Below, one piece after another: positions 15,608-22,749 of a stretch of DNA of 52,422 bases. The stretch is from assembly GCA_016208915.1 (NCBI GenBank), contig JACQXE010000026.1:1-52422 (forward strand), read 5' to 3'. The DNA is from Nitrospirota bacterium (lineage in GTDB: Bacteria; Nitrospirota; Thermodesulfovibrionia; Thermodesulfovibrionales; UBA1546). The translations under genes and the position numbers were made by a program. A model generated the notes under the pieces. It saw nothing but the letters and a program-made list of their open reading frames with translations. It did not search any database and was not told the origin of the DNA. Each line of letters opens with the position of its first letter. Position 1 is the stretch's first letter.

Positions 15608-16009
15608 TCAGATTACCACTACCGAATCTTCAGTTCCGAAATCATTGGGAATGTATTTATCTGCAAACCAGTCGTTTTCCCAGCGGTTGGAGTCAATAAG
15701 ATACCTGAATCTGTATTCCCTGTTGCATGGGAGTTCAAGAGTCAACGTAAAGTCGCCGTTCTTGAGCTTCTTCATCTGGTTTTCGGTAAGGTTCCAGTTG
15801 TTGAAATCTCCAACAACAGAAACCATTTGAGCTCCGTGCGCCGCTTCTTTAGGCAGACGGAATGAAACCTTGCAGATGTTGTCTGATTTTAAATACTGTT
15901 TCTTCAGGCTCTTTGGCTCGGCTGCCTTCTTTGATTTTGCAGATGAAGCCTTTTTGGCAGGCGCAGTTAATGTGGCGCTGTATGCTTTTTTTTCAATTGC
16001 TTTCTTCAT
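15608..16009 (-). CDS. CBM48 / isoamylase early-set domain protein
   Basis: A 133-residue protein with a Lys/Ala-rich N-terminus (about 1-40) and a glycogen-binding CBM48/AMPK-beta-like E-set domain (about 46-133) showing VSFRLPKEAA, VSVVGDFNNW and the YRFRYLIDSNRWENDW block. Such small proteins bind alpha-glucans, or act as beta-sandwich modules in regulatory complexes. The basic N-terminus could contact nucleic acid or a membrane, which is speculation. The ATG has GGAGGGG at good spacing. The DUF255 gene downstream may be co-transcribed. Confidence 0.85.
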   Translation of the reverse strand: MKKAIEKKAYSATLTAPAKKASSAKSKKAAEPKSLKKQYLKSDNICKVSFRLPKEAAHGAQMVSVVGDFNNWNLTENQMKKLKNGDFTLTLELPCNREYRFRYLIDSNRWENDWFADKYIPNDFGTEDSVVVI

Positions 16010-16135
16010 GATACCCCTCCTTCAAGGTCTACAATAATACAAATTATGTATCTCGTATATTTTAATGATTTCTATGCTCTTATACTAATTAATGCTTTTA
16101 CCATTATACTTCCTATTGTGCAAATTTCCAAGTCT

Positions 16136-16163
16136 TAAATCCAAATATGTTAAATCCAAATAT
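16136..16163 (+). repeat. Tandem 13-base direct repeat
   Basis: TAAATCCAAATAT occurs at 16136-16148 and again at 16151-16163, two bases apart, in the gap between the CBM48 gene start and the DsrC-like gene end. Its function is unknown. Confidence 0.6.
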
Positions 16164-16205
16164 CAAATATTCAAAGACCCTAAGACAACATCAGTACAGG
16201 CATTT

Positions 16206-16535
16206 TCACCTTTGCAGATATGAAATAACTTCTTCCGACGGCTTGGGAAGCCCCGCGATTTTCCATGCTTTTAACGGGTCCATGAAAGTTTCGTTAACGC
16301 AATCACCGGGTTTATGCACATTTTTGCAGACAGCGCCAAGTATGGGAAAGGCCTTGAACTTCGTATAATATTCCCTCATGAATTTTATTATCTCCAGCCT
16401 GTCTTTTGAAAGTTCTTCAATGCCTTCATTCTCGGCCAGGCCGCACGCTGTTTTTTCGCTCCAGTCGTCAAAATTTACAAGATATCCTTCTTCATCAAGC
16501 TTAATTTTTACTCCGCCGTATTCAATTACAGGCAT
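16206..16535 (-). CDS. DsrC/TusE-family protein lacking the C-terminal cysteines
   Basis: A 109-residue DsrC/TusE/DsvC-fold protein with the family pattern DEEGYLVNFDDWSEK, RLEIIKFMREYYTKF and the C-terminal landmark KIAGLPKP. In active sulfur carriers a Cys precedes KIAGLPKP and another is the penultimate residue. Here the first is Trp (KAWKIAGLPKP) and the tail ends SEEVISYLQR, so both functional cysteines are absent. That matches the cysteine-less, presumed regulatory class called RspA rather than a trisulfide carrier. Three other Cys occur internally (TACG, AVCK, GDCV). A strong AGGAGGTG precedes the start. It is the last gene of the superoxide dismutase/ferritin operon. Confidence 0.85.
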   Translation of the reverse strand: MPVIEYGGVKIKLDEEGYLVNFDDWSEKTACGLAENEGIEELSKDRLEIIKFMREYYTKFKAFPILGAVCKNVHKPGDCVNETFMDPLKAWKIAGLPKPSEEVISYLQR

Positions 16536-16552
16536 GTTGCACCTCCTGAAAA

Positions 16553-16807
16553 TTATTTTAGCAATTCAAAGTTCTTTACAAATTCGGCAATCTTTATGCC
16601 AAGATAAATGCACTTTATTCCGTCCATGCATTCATCAGCATCTTTATTTTCAATATGGGTTATCAATTCATGTGAGTCCTTCCTTAGTGTGACGTCATAC
16701 GTTTTCAATTCACGGTTGAAATCAAGACTGACAGTAATGCCATGCTCTTGAAGCTCAGGATACATCTCCATGATCGTGTCTTTCAGCGCAACATTTGTGT
16801 AACCCAT
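16553..16807 (-). CDS. Small conserved-looking protein of unknown function
   Basis: An 84-residue soluble protein starting MGYTNVALKDTIMEMYPELQ, with two Cys (EC, KC, about 60-66) near the middle and a mixed alpha/beta composition. I do not recognise a family. It has a strong GAGGAGG Shine-Dalgarno and sits 17 bases upstream of the DsrC-like gene and downstream of a ferritin-like gene, so it is very likely translated and belongs to the same operon. An interaction with the DsrC-like protein is a guess from position only. Confidence 0.7.
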   Translation of the reverse strand: MGYTNVALKDTIMEMYPELQEHGITVSLDFNRELKTYDVTLRKDSHELITHIENKDADECMDGIKCIYLGIKIAEFVKNFELLK

Positions 16808-16818
16808 TTACCCTCCTC

Positions 16819-16858
16819 TAATAGCTAACAGCTATTAGCTATTAGCTGTCAGCTATTT
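16819..16858. repeat. Imperfect palindrome of AGCTATTAGCT units
   Basis: A nearly self-complementary 40-base stretch built of AGCTATT/AATAGCT units fills the gap between the ferritin-like gene stop and the Shine-Dalgarno of the 84-residue gene. It could form a hairpin in the operon mRNA and lower readthrough or stabilise upstream message. The type is common among environmental dispersed repeats. Confidence 0.7.
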
Positions 16859-16859
16859 G

Positions 16860-17360
16860 TTACGCCCACGGCGTACCTCCATCGACAATGCTGTGCTCTT
16901 CCCACATAAACCAGCTGCCTGTGTCCGAAAGGAAAAAATAAGTGTTCGCGAATATGTCGTAATGCTGCTGCTCTTCTTTAATTAACCTCTCAAACAGATT
17001 TTTTTCCTTTCCGGTCTTTGCCCCCTCTGCTGATTTTTTGTAAAATTCAACGCCTTCTTTCTCCATACTCATCGCAATCTTGAAGGCCTCAAGCTCGTCT
17101 GTAGTCGCCTCAACCTTATGCAGCATTTCGTCTTTCATTTCCTCAAAAACTGTTTTTATATTTTTCATCGGGCTTACATCCTTAGACTTTATCTCAAGCC
17201 CCTTCATTATCTGCGAGAGTATTTCAAGGTGCCTCTTCTCGTCTTCCCTTATAGTCAGAAACATCTTTTTTCCGACGGCGTGGGCTATTTTATCAGCCGC
17301 TTCTTGGTAAAACTTTATTGCGTCCGTTTCCATCTTAATGGCAATTTCTATAGCGTTCAT
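16860..17360 (-). CDS. Ferritin-like (rubrerythrin-type) diiron protein 1
   Basis: A 166-residue four-helix ferritin-like protein. Metal-ligand patterns appear twice: EIAIKMETDAIKFYQEA with EDEKRHLEIL, and AMSMEKEGVEFYKKSA with EEQQHYDIF. No C-terminal rubredoxin Cys pair is present, so it is an erythrin-type protein rather than full rubrerythrin. The end WFMWEEHSIVDGGTPWA is a distinctive feature I have seen associated with this subgroup. Expected roles are peroxide reduction or iron handling under oxygen exposure. It lies between a second ferritin-like gene and the small unknown gene in one operon. Confidence 0.9.
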   Translation of the reverse strand: MNAIEIAIKMETDAIKFYQEAADKIAHAVGKKMFLTIREDEKRHLEILSQIMKGLEIKSKDVSPMKNIKTVFEEMKDEMLHKVEATTDELEAFKIAMSMEKEGVEFYKKSAEGAKTGKEKNLFERLIKEEQQHYDIFANTYFFLSDTGSWFMWEEHSIVDGGTPWA

Positions 17361-17419
17361 ATTGCGTTTCCCCTTTCATCGAGTTAAATAAATTTGTTGA
17401 ACTGTCCGCATTCTCTAAT

Positions 17420-17914
17420 TTAATATACCTTCACGAGTTTCAGTCTCAGGTCTTTAAGATAATCAACGTGCTTCATTTCCTGTGCCATCATCTCCTCAAA
17501 AACGACTTTCGCATTTGTATCTTTCGCTCCCTGAGACAGCTTGCGGTAAAGATTATAAGCCTTGCCCTCTATTTCCATTGCCAGTGTGAGCGCCGCTTTT
17601 TCATCCTTTATCTGATATTTCTCAATCTTTGCCTCAAGGTCTTTTACCGGAATGCCTGCCTCCGTCATTGGGGCCTCGGTTCTTTTATTAAACTCCTCGA
17701 AACTTCTAAGTTCAATGTCGCCGTTTACTGACTGGTACAAAGACTGGATAAAGTCCATATGCTTCTGCTCCCAGTCGGAGAGCTCCCTGAATGTTTTTTT
17801 GGCATCGCCGCTGACCGACATGTCGGAGGCCTGAGAATAGAATTCCCTGGTCCCTTTCTCCATCAGAAAGGCTTCAATAAGCGCGTTAAGCAAGTCCTCT
17901 TTCCCGGTCACCAT
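17420..17914 (-). CDS. Ferritin-like (rubrerythrin-type) diiron protein 2
   Basis: A 164-residue ferritin-like protein, divergent from its neighbour, with ligand patterns AFLMEKGTREFYSQAS / DWEQKHMDFI and AMEIEGKAYNLYRKLS / AQEMKHVDYL. No rubredoxin domain is present. Only two bases separate its start from the superoxide dismutase stop, so the two are co-translated. Superoxide dismutase makes peroxide, which an erythrin-type protein could then remove; this pathway link is inference from order and family. Confidence 0.9.
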   Translation of the reverse strand: MVTGKEDLLNALIEAFLMEKGTREFYSQASDMSVSGDAKKTFRELSDWEQKHMDFIQSLYQSVNGDIELRSFEEFNKRTEAPMTEAGIPVKDLEAKIEKYQIKDEKAALTLAMEIEGKAYNLYRKLSQGAKDTNAKVVFEEMMAQEMKHVDYLKDLRLKLVKVY

Positions 17915-17916
17915 TG

Positions 17917-18495
17917 TTATTTTATTCTCCCTTCCGCCGCGTTCCAGTCAATGTTCTTGAAGAATGCTTCAATGTAGTCCGCCCTTTTCAGGCCGTAATC
18001 AATCATAAAGGCGTGTTCAAAAACGTCCATTATCAGGACAAGTTTGCAGCCTGCCGGATGCGAGACATCGTGCTCGTTTATCCAGAAGTTGATGAGCCTG
18101 CCGCTGATGCTATCCTGGTATAGCGCAATCCATCCGATCCCCCTCATAGCTCCGGTCGCCCTGAAATCCTTTTCCCACGCTTCATAGCTGCCGAAATCCT
18201 CAATCATCTTTTTGGCAAGCGCGCCGTTTTTATTGATCTCGCCTTTGCCGCCGAGGTTTTCAAAGTAATATTCGTGAAGTCTCATCCCGTTAAATTCCCA
18301 GCCGAGCCTCCTCTTTAGTTCAGCAAACTCCGGAGCTCCGGTCTTGCCGTCTTTCAGCATCTGGTCCAGTGTGTCAAGCACCTTGTTCGTATTGGTCACG
18401 TATCCCTGATAAAGTGTGAAGTGGTTTTTCAAAAGCGTTTCGCTGAACCCCTGCATCCCTAAAAGCTTTCCGTAGTCTTTCGCTGCATATGGCAT
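17917..18495 (-). CDS. Fe/Mn superoxide dismutase
   Basis: A 192-residue iron/manganese superoxide dismutase converting superoxide to O2 and H2O2 in the cytoplasm. The four metal ligands are visible: H25 (LLKNHFTLYQGY), H74 (GMRLHEYYFENL), D157 (LIMDVFEHAF) and H161. It belongs to the divergent group starting PYAAKDYGKLLGMQGFSE, and Fe versus Mn use cannot be told. The longer frame starts with TTG; ATG 18495 has AAGGAGGA at ideal spacing and is chosen. It has a candidate promoter of its own at 18521-18548. Confidence 0.95.
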   Translation of the reverse strand: MPYAAKDYGKLLGMQGFSETLLKNHFTLYQGYVTNTNKVLDTLDQMLKDGKTGAPEFAELKRRLGWEFNGMRLHEYYFENLGGKGEINKNGALAKKMIEDFGSYEAWEKDFRATGAMRGIGWIALYQDSISGRLINFWINEHDVSHPAGCKLVLIMDVFEHAFMIDYGLKRADYIEAFFKNIDWNAAEGRIK

Positions 18496-18520
18496 TTTTT
18501 CCTCCTTTTTGATTTTCAAG

Positions 18521-18548
18521 ATAATCTATAATACCTCATTTAAAGCAA
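18521..18548 (-). promoter_or_regulatory. Possible internal promoter before superoxide dismutase
   Basis: Minus-strand TTGCTT and GATTAT are 16 bases apart, about 25 bases before the superoxide dismutase ATG. Both boxes are moderate matches to sigma70. It would allow superoxide dismutase and the ferritin-like genes to be expressed separately from the membrane genes upstream. Confidence 0.3.
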
Positions 18549-18586
18549 ATCCCCTTCTTGAATTCTTCACACACCGGCCCCCTTTC

Positions 18587-19000
18587 TCAGTCATTGTGCT
18601 TTATCCTTAGATGGAGATCATACAGCGCCTTTCCCGTAAAAAAATCCGCCCATGCGATTCCGATGTCCGGAAGGGTTGACTTCAGAAACCAGTCCCTGAA
18701 GGGAGCAGATCTTGAAGTTAGTTCCGCGATGCTGAAATGCGCCATAAACACAGTGCCGTAAATAACAATGATACCGTTGAGAAGATAAGCGTAGGCAATG
18801 GTCTTTCTTGACATAAAAAGCGCGGTAACCGCAATGACGTCAATTAACGGAAATATAAAAGAAAGAAATTTCGTTCCGTCAAAGCTGAGGGTTTTAGTGA
18901 CCGGGTCCGCCACCATGAAATTATGGATCCTGTAATGAAGCATAAGCCCCGACAAAGCTAAAACAAAAAGCGATATTAACAGCGCCCTTTTTGTATACAT
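18587..19000 (-). CDS. Four-helix membrane protein of unknown function
   Basis: A 137-residue inner-membrane protein with about four helices (roughly 6-24, 44-62, 68-88 and 108-127 with weaker hydrophobicity). It opens MYTKRALLISLFVLALSGLM and has several His on the hydrophobic segments (H22, H26, H88), which could bind heme or metal. I do not recognise a family. GAGG lies five bases before the ATG, and the preceding tiny gene ends only seven bases upstream. It is placed between two tiny His-containing membrane peptides and superoxide dismutase, hinting at a membrane redox or stress function. Confidence 0.7.
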   Translation of the reverse strand: MYTKRALLISLFVLALSGLMLHYRIHNFMVADPVTKTLSFDGTKFLSFIFPLIDVIAVTALFMSRKTIAYAYLLNGIIVIYGTVFMAHFSIAELTSRSAPFRDWFLKSTLPDIGIAWADFFTGKALYDLHLRIKHND

Positions 19001-19007
19001 ATTATCC

Positions 19008-19112
19008 TCAAAAGTTAAACCTGGCCAAATGGCCTAAATAAAAAGTCAGGCCTATCATTATGATGTGGAGTATCCACCATCCGGGTTTATATCTCATGAA
19101 ATATTTCAGCAT
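19008..19112 (-). CDS. Tiny membrane peptide, PGWW-H-LGH type (copy 1)
   Basis: A 34-residue peptide of one hydrophobic helix with the pattern KPGWWILHIIMIGLTFYLGH. GGAG lies six bases upstream of the ATG, and the start is one base after the stop of its paralogue. PGWW, the first His, a Tyr and LGH all align with the peptide at 19114-19227, with the two His exactly twelve residues apart in both. Two His at that spacing in one helix could ligate heme or metal between subunits, which is speculative. It resembles no named family that I can recall. Confidence 0.72.
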   Translation of the reverse strand: MLKYFMRYKPGWWILHIIMIGLTFYLGHLARFNF

Positions 19113-19113
19113 G

Positions 19114-19227
19114 TCATCTCCACAAAAGATGCCCCAGCGTATAAACTGCCGCGATTGCCGCAAGGTGGATCAGCCACCATCCCGGAGTTAGAAATCCTAT
19201 CCTGTCGGACAATTTTCTTTGCTCCAT
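19114..19227 (-). CDS. Tiny membrane peptide, TPGWW-H-LGH type (copy 2)
   Basis: A 37-residue peptide with a short basic N-terminus (MEQRKLSDR) and a helix TPGWWLIHLAAIAAVYTLGH. A very good Shine-Dalgarno AAGGAGCG precedes the ATG. It is the first gene of the cluster running to 16206 and is followed after one base by its paralogue. The charged N-terminus suggests N-in topology. Strong ribosome sites on both copies and conservation of the motif between them argue that they are real genes. Confidence 0.72.
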   Translation of the reverse strand: MEQRKLSDRIGFLTPGWWLIHLAAIAAVYTLGHLLWR

Positions 19228-19348
19228 TCAGCGCTCCTTATTTTTCAAAGCTGAAATTATATCCATCACCATTCTTAATTTCAATCATTGTTTCAGAATT
19301 AAGCTTACTGATTTGTTGAAATCATAGGCACTTATATAGTAGTCACCC

Positions 19349-19375
19349 ATGATATAAATCATAACAATCATTATC
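19349..19375. promoter_or_regulatory. Fur/PerR-like operator candidate
   Basis: On the minus strand GATAATGATTGTTATGATT resembles an array of GATAAT hexamers as in Fur boxes and is followed by an overlapping near-palindrome ATGATTTATATCAT. It lies about 120 bases upstream of the iron/oxidative stress operon starting at 19227, where such a site would make sense. The match is partial. Confidence 0.33.
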
Positions 19376-19452
19376 TTGGAGAAAGTTTATCATATCTTAA
19401 AAGAATGTCAATTATTTTCGAGTCTTGCGATAAAATTATTGAGAGGAAATAA

Positions 19453-19795
19453 ATGATAAAGGCAACTATTTTTGATTTCCGCGGGGTGCTGGCTGAAGAA
19501 GAAGCTTCAAGAAAGGCATCAGCGCCATCGCCATACAAAACCATCTCAATCCGGATGAGCTGTTCATACTTGCGGAAAAACCCATATACGATTCAGGTTA
19601 TGTAGCCGGGACTTCCCGCGAGGCGGATTACTGGACCGCTTTCAGAAAACAAACCGGCATTACAAATCCAGACAACGAACTCAGGGAAACCATCCTGACC
19701 GCGTTTGCTTTAAGACCTGCGATGATAAGACAAGTTGAAAGGATAAAAAGCCTGGGCTTCATTACCGCGATCCTAAGCGACCAGACAAATCAGAC
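19453..19795 (+). pseudogene. Broken HAD-superfamily hydrolase
   Basis: ATG at 19453 begins MIKATIFDFRGVLAEEEA, a HAD motif I opening with one changed position. The frame then shifts by one missing base (or two extra) near 19505-19515. The continuing frame encodes GISAIAIQNHLNPDELFILA, a cap region, and then GFITAILSDQTNQ, which matches HAD motif II (SDQTN). After that the sequence loses family resemblance and stops, so the C-terminal half with motifs III/IV is missing. It is a truncated and frameshifted relic. The following GGDEF gene starts a few dozen bases later. Confidence 0.75.
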
Positions 19796-19861
19796 TATAT
19801 CTATTGGAAAAAATGATAAAAATTTAACTTCCCTTAGAAGAATGTCGAATATGACAAATAG

Positions 19862-20746
19862 ATGAATAAAGAAAAATACATAGAAAGACAACTTGAACAG
19901 AAATTCCGTTCCCTCGTCGATTCTACAGAAGATTCGATATATCTGCTTGACAGGCATTACAGATATCTTTTTGTAAACAAAAAGCATTTGTCAAGAATGG
20001 GGCTTTCTGATAATGAATATATCGGCAAGCCGTTTGGTGAGATACATTCTTTTGCAGACACAAAGGTTTTTACTGGAATCGTTGATAAAGTATTTGAGTC
20101 AGGCCAGTTTGTTCATGATGAATACAGGAGCAATAGGGATGGACAATATTTCCTCCAGACATTCAGCCCCGTTAAAAATGAAAAGAAAGAAACCATTGCT
20201 GTAACTATTGTCTCAAAAAACATCACAAAGCTGAAGCTGATGGAGGAACAACTCCGTACCCTCTCACTGAAGGATGAACTTACCGGGCTATATAACAGGC
20301 GGGGTGTGTTTACTTTAGCCGAACATCTGTTCAAGCAGGCCAATCGTAAAAATGAGGGGTTATTTCTGCTATATGCCGACCTCGATAATTTCAAGAGAAT
20401 TAACGATACCTACGGACATCAGGAAGGCGATACGGCATTAGCTGAAGTTGCACAAATTTTCAGAAATAATTATCGTGATTCAGATGTTATTGGTCGTATC
20501 GGAGGCGATGAATTTGTAGTTGTTCTGGTGGGCACTTCTCATGATAATATAAACATGATCGCTAACCATTTCCGGAGTGCTCTTGATGAGTACAATGCAA
20601 AAGACAATCTGCAATACAATCTTTCTATCAGCATCGGCGTAGTGTATTATGATCCCAAATCTCCGCGTTCTTTTGATGAACTGCTGTCCCGTGCAGACGC
20701 ATTAATGTATGAACAGAAACGGCAGAAGCACAACAACAGCAAATAA
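19862..20746 (+). CDS. PAS-GGDEF diguanylate cyclase
   Basis: A 294-residue cytoplasmic diguanylate cyclase. The PAS domain (about 8-125) has the usual LFVNKKHLSRMG and ends before TLSLKDELTGLYNRRG. The GGDEF domain (about 132-290) has an intact GGDEF at 214-218 and an RDSD I-site five residues earlier. It is strongly similar to the enzyme at 352-1341 in the catalytic half and the tail MYEQKRQK, but has a different PAS. It probably uses sequence left by the decayed HAD gene as its leader. No strong Shine-Dalgarno is seen. Confidence 0.93.
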   Translation: MNKEKYIERQLEQKFRSLVDSTEDSIYLLDRHYRYLFVNKKHLSRMGLSDNEYIGKPFGEIHSFADTKVFTGIVDKVFESGQFVHDEYRSNRDGQYFLQTFSPVKNEKKETIAVTIVSKNITKLKLMEEQLRTLSLKDELTGLYNRRGVFTLAEHLFKQANRKNEGLFLLYADLDNFKRINDTYGHQEGDTALAEVAQIFRNNYRDSDVIGRIGGDEFVVVLVGTSHDNINMIANHFRSALDEYNAKDNLQYNLSISIGVVYYDPKSPRSFDELLSRADALMYEQKRQKHNNSK

Positions 20747-20860
20747 ATAATTAGTAATAGTACATGGAGATCTTAAAAATTTACTTGATATGTGATTAGA
20801 CACCTGTAAACGAGCCAACCCAAAAAGTCACAGTTTTTTACTTCACAAATGAACACTCTC

Positions 20861-20905
20861 CAGACTAAAGTCTGAGTTTCGGGCCTCATGGCATGTCTGC
20901 CATGA
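20861..20905. repeat. Two adjacent small hairpins
   Basis: CAGACTAAAGTCTG (20861-20874) and TCATGGCAtgtcTGCCATGA (20886-20905) are consecutive inverted repeats in the non-coding stretch 20747-21043. The second has an 8-base perfect stem. They look like another dispersed repeat type or a processing site; no T-run follows. Confidence 0.55.
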
Positions 20906-21043
20906 CTAAACAAAACAGTCTCCGATAGATATTCAAAATAATTAATTGTGTTATTAGATAAAATATTTGAGCCCAGTCAAATAAATGCGATACTATATAA
21001 AGAATAAGTGACATCGAACAAACTAATAATTAACGGTCACTAT

Positions 21044-22387
21044 ATGAAAAGGGAAATGAAAAAATCGATAACAGACTGGGAATCAATATTAAACTCTGTT
21101 TCTGACCCTGTTTCAATTCATGATAAAACCTACAAGCTTATTTGGGTAAATCAGGCTTTCACGAAACTTTTTAGTAAGAAACATAATGAGCTTATTGGGA
21201 AAAAATGCTTCGAAATAATACATGATAAAAATGAACCCTGGCCTGTATGTCCGCACAGTATGACCCTGAAAACCGGAAAAGCATGTACAGAGGAATTTTT
21301 CGAACTTAATGTAGGACGCTATTTGCAAGTATCGACATCTCCTATATCTGATGAGAAGGCGAAGATTATCGGTAGCGTTCATATATTGAAAGACATCACC
21401 GACAGCAAGAAGGCAGATAAAGCATTACAGAAAACTCACGACGAGATGGAAAAAAGGGTAAAAGAGCGTACAGCCGAACTGGAAGCAGCCTCAGAACTTC
21501 TTAAAGAGGAGATCATTGAGCGCCAGACTATAGAGAAGGAACTGCTGTTCAGGAATGCCATCCTTCAAGGCCAGTCGGAGACATCAATTGATGGAATACT
21601 TGTGGTAAACAGTGAAGGAAAAGTTATTTCGTGCAATAACCGTATGAGACAGATGTGGAATGTTCCACAGGAATTATGGAATACAGGAAACGATGAAGCC
21701 TTGCTTAACTATGCAATAACTCAATTAAAAAACCCTGATGAATTCTTAAATAAAGTGAAGCATCTTTATGCTCACAGAGAGAAGAAAAGCAGAGATGAAA
21801 TAGAACTAAAAGACGGAAAATGTTTCGATAGATATTCTTCTCCTTTAGTGGATTCCAGAGGCAAATACCACGGGAGAGTATGGTATTTCCGTGATATAAC
21901 TGAACGGAAAAAGACAGAGAATTCTCTTCTGGAAACGGAGAAAAAGCTGAAAGCTCATACAACAGAACTATCGGAAAGCAATGCGGCTTTAAAGGTATTG
22001 TTAAAGCAGAGGGAGCAGGACCGGAAAGATTTTGAAGATAATATCCTGTCCAATCTAAAGAAATTAGTATTGCCTTATTTAGTAAAATTAAAAAGAAATA
22101 AGCCGCTTTCTATAGATCTTACCTATTTAAATATCATTGAATCAAATCTGAATGATGTTGTTTCTCCTTTTTCAGCCAGGTTATCGCATCAGCACCTGGA
22201 GTTTTCCCCAAGAGAGATCATGATAGCTGGTCTCATAAAAGACGGCAAACGGGATAAAGATATTGTAGAAATTTTAAATATATCTTTAGATACGGTTAAA
22301 ACTCACCGGAAAAACATCAGAAAAAAACTTGGCATTTGTGGTAAAAAGATCAATCTAAAAACGAAACTTGTGTCAATAATAAAATAG
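21044..22387 (+). CDS. PAS-PAS-LuxR-type transcriptional regulator
   Basis: A cytoplasmic one-component regulator of about 447 residues. PAS 1 (about 5-120, with CFEIIHDKNEPWPVCPHSMT resembling Cys-containing PAS sensors), a coiled coil with KRVKERTAELEAA, PAS 2 (about 175-290, VVNSEGKVISCNNRM ... FRDITERKK), another coiled coil, and a C-terminal LuxR/GerE helix-turn-helix with FSPREIMIAGLIKDGKRDKD and DTVKTHRKNIRKKLG. PAS linked to LuxR is a common environmental arrangement. The open frame extends to a GTG at 21008, while ATGs at 21044 and 21056 are nearer to weak A/G-rich sites; 21044 is chosen with low certainty. Targets are unknown. Confidence 0.88.
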   Translation: MKREMKKSITDWESILNSVSDPVSIHDKTYKLIWVNQAFTKLFSKKHNELIGKKCFEIIHDKNEPWPVCPHSMTLKTGKACTEEFFELNVGRYLQVSTSPISDEKAKIIGSVHILKDITDSKKADKALQKTHDEMEKRVKERTAELEAASELLKEEIIERQTIEKELLFRNAILQGQSETSIDGILVVNSEGKVISCNNRMRQMWNVPQELWNTGNDEALLNYAITQLKNPDEFLNKVKHLYAHREKKSRDEIELKDGKCFDRYSSPLVDSRGKYHGRVWYFRDITERKKTENSLLETEKKLKAHTTELSESNAALKVLLKQREQDRKDFEDNILSNLKKLVLPYLVKLKRNKPLSIDLTYLNIIESNLNDVVSPFSARLSHQHLEFSPREIMIAGLIKDGKRDKDIVEILNISLDTVKTHRKNIRKKLGICGKKINLKTKLVSIIK

Positions 22388-22484
22388 GTATACCTTATCA
22401 CTCTTTCATACCTATTTATTAATCCTTATATTCTTCCTCCAATAATCTTCATAATTTATACTTATTCCATTAAGTGTTTAAGTT

Positions 22485-22582
22485 GTCATTCCCGCAAGCG
22501 GAGCGCGTCGGGAATCCTTCTGAAAACAAAGAGAGATTCCGGACAAGCCAACAGTAGGTCGGACGGAGCCGCCGGAATGACA
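22485..22582. repeat. Dispersed palindromic repeat, family A copy 2
   Basis: Begins GTCATTCCCGCAAGCGGAGC, with the complementary end GGCTCCGGCGG region and GCCGGAATGACA. It matches the copy at 151-218 over both arms (CGTCGGGAATCC and GGACAAGCC) and carries extra internal sequence. It occupies most of the useful part of the 22388-22749 gap; the rest of that gap shows nothing else I can name. Confidence 0.8.
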
Positions 22583-22749
22583 AAGGTGTCATCTTGATTG
22601 CAAAGTAGAATTAGTAAATTATCTTTAAACTAAGATGCAGTATTTTTACAGGATGAAGAACTCTTTAGAATAGCTACCATAAACTTTTCCGGTAAATACC
22701 CGGGAAATTCCCAATTGTGAGATAACGACGATCTCAGGAGAATACAACT

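Noticed and set aside
16819-16858. Short repeats as a possible CRISPR-like array
   Set aside because: Units of AGCTATT are contiguous and self-complementary without unique spacers; no cas genes are near.
20886-20905. tRNA-like or riboswitch structure after the GGDEF gene
   Set aside because: Only two isolated hairpins are present; no cloverleaf, CCA end or conserved riboswitch core can be traced.
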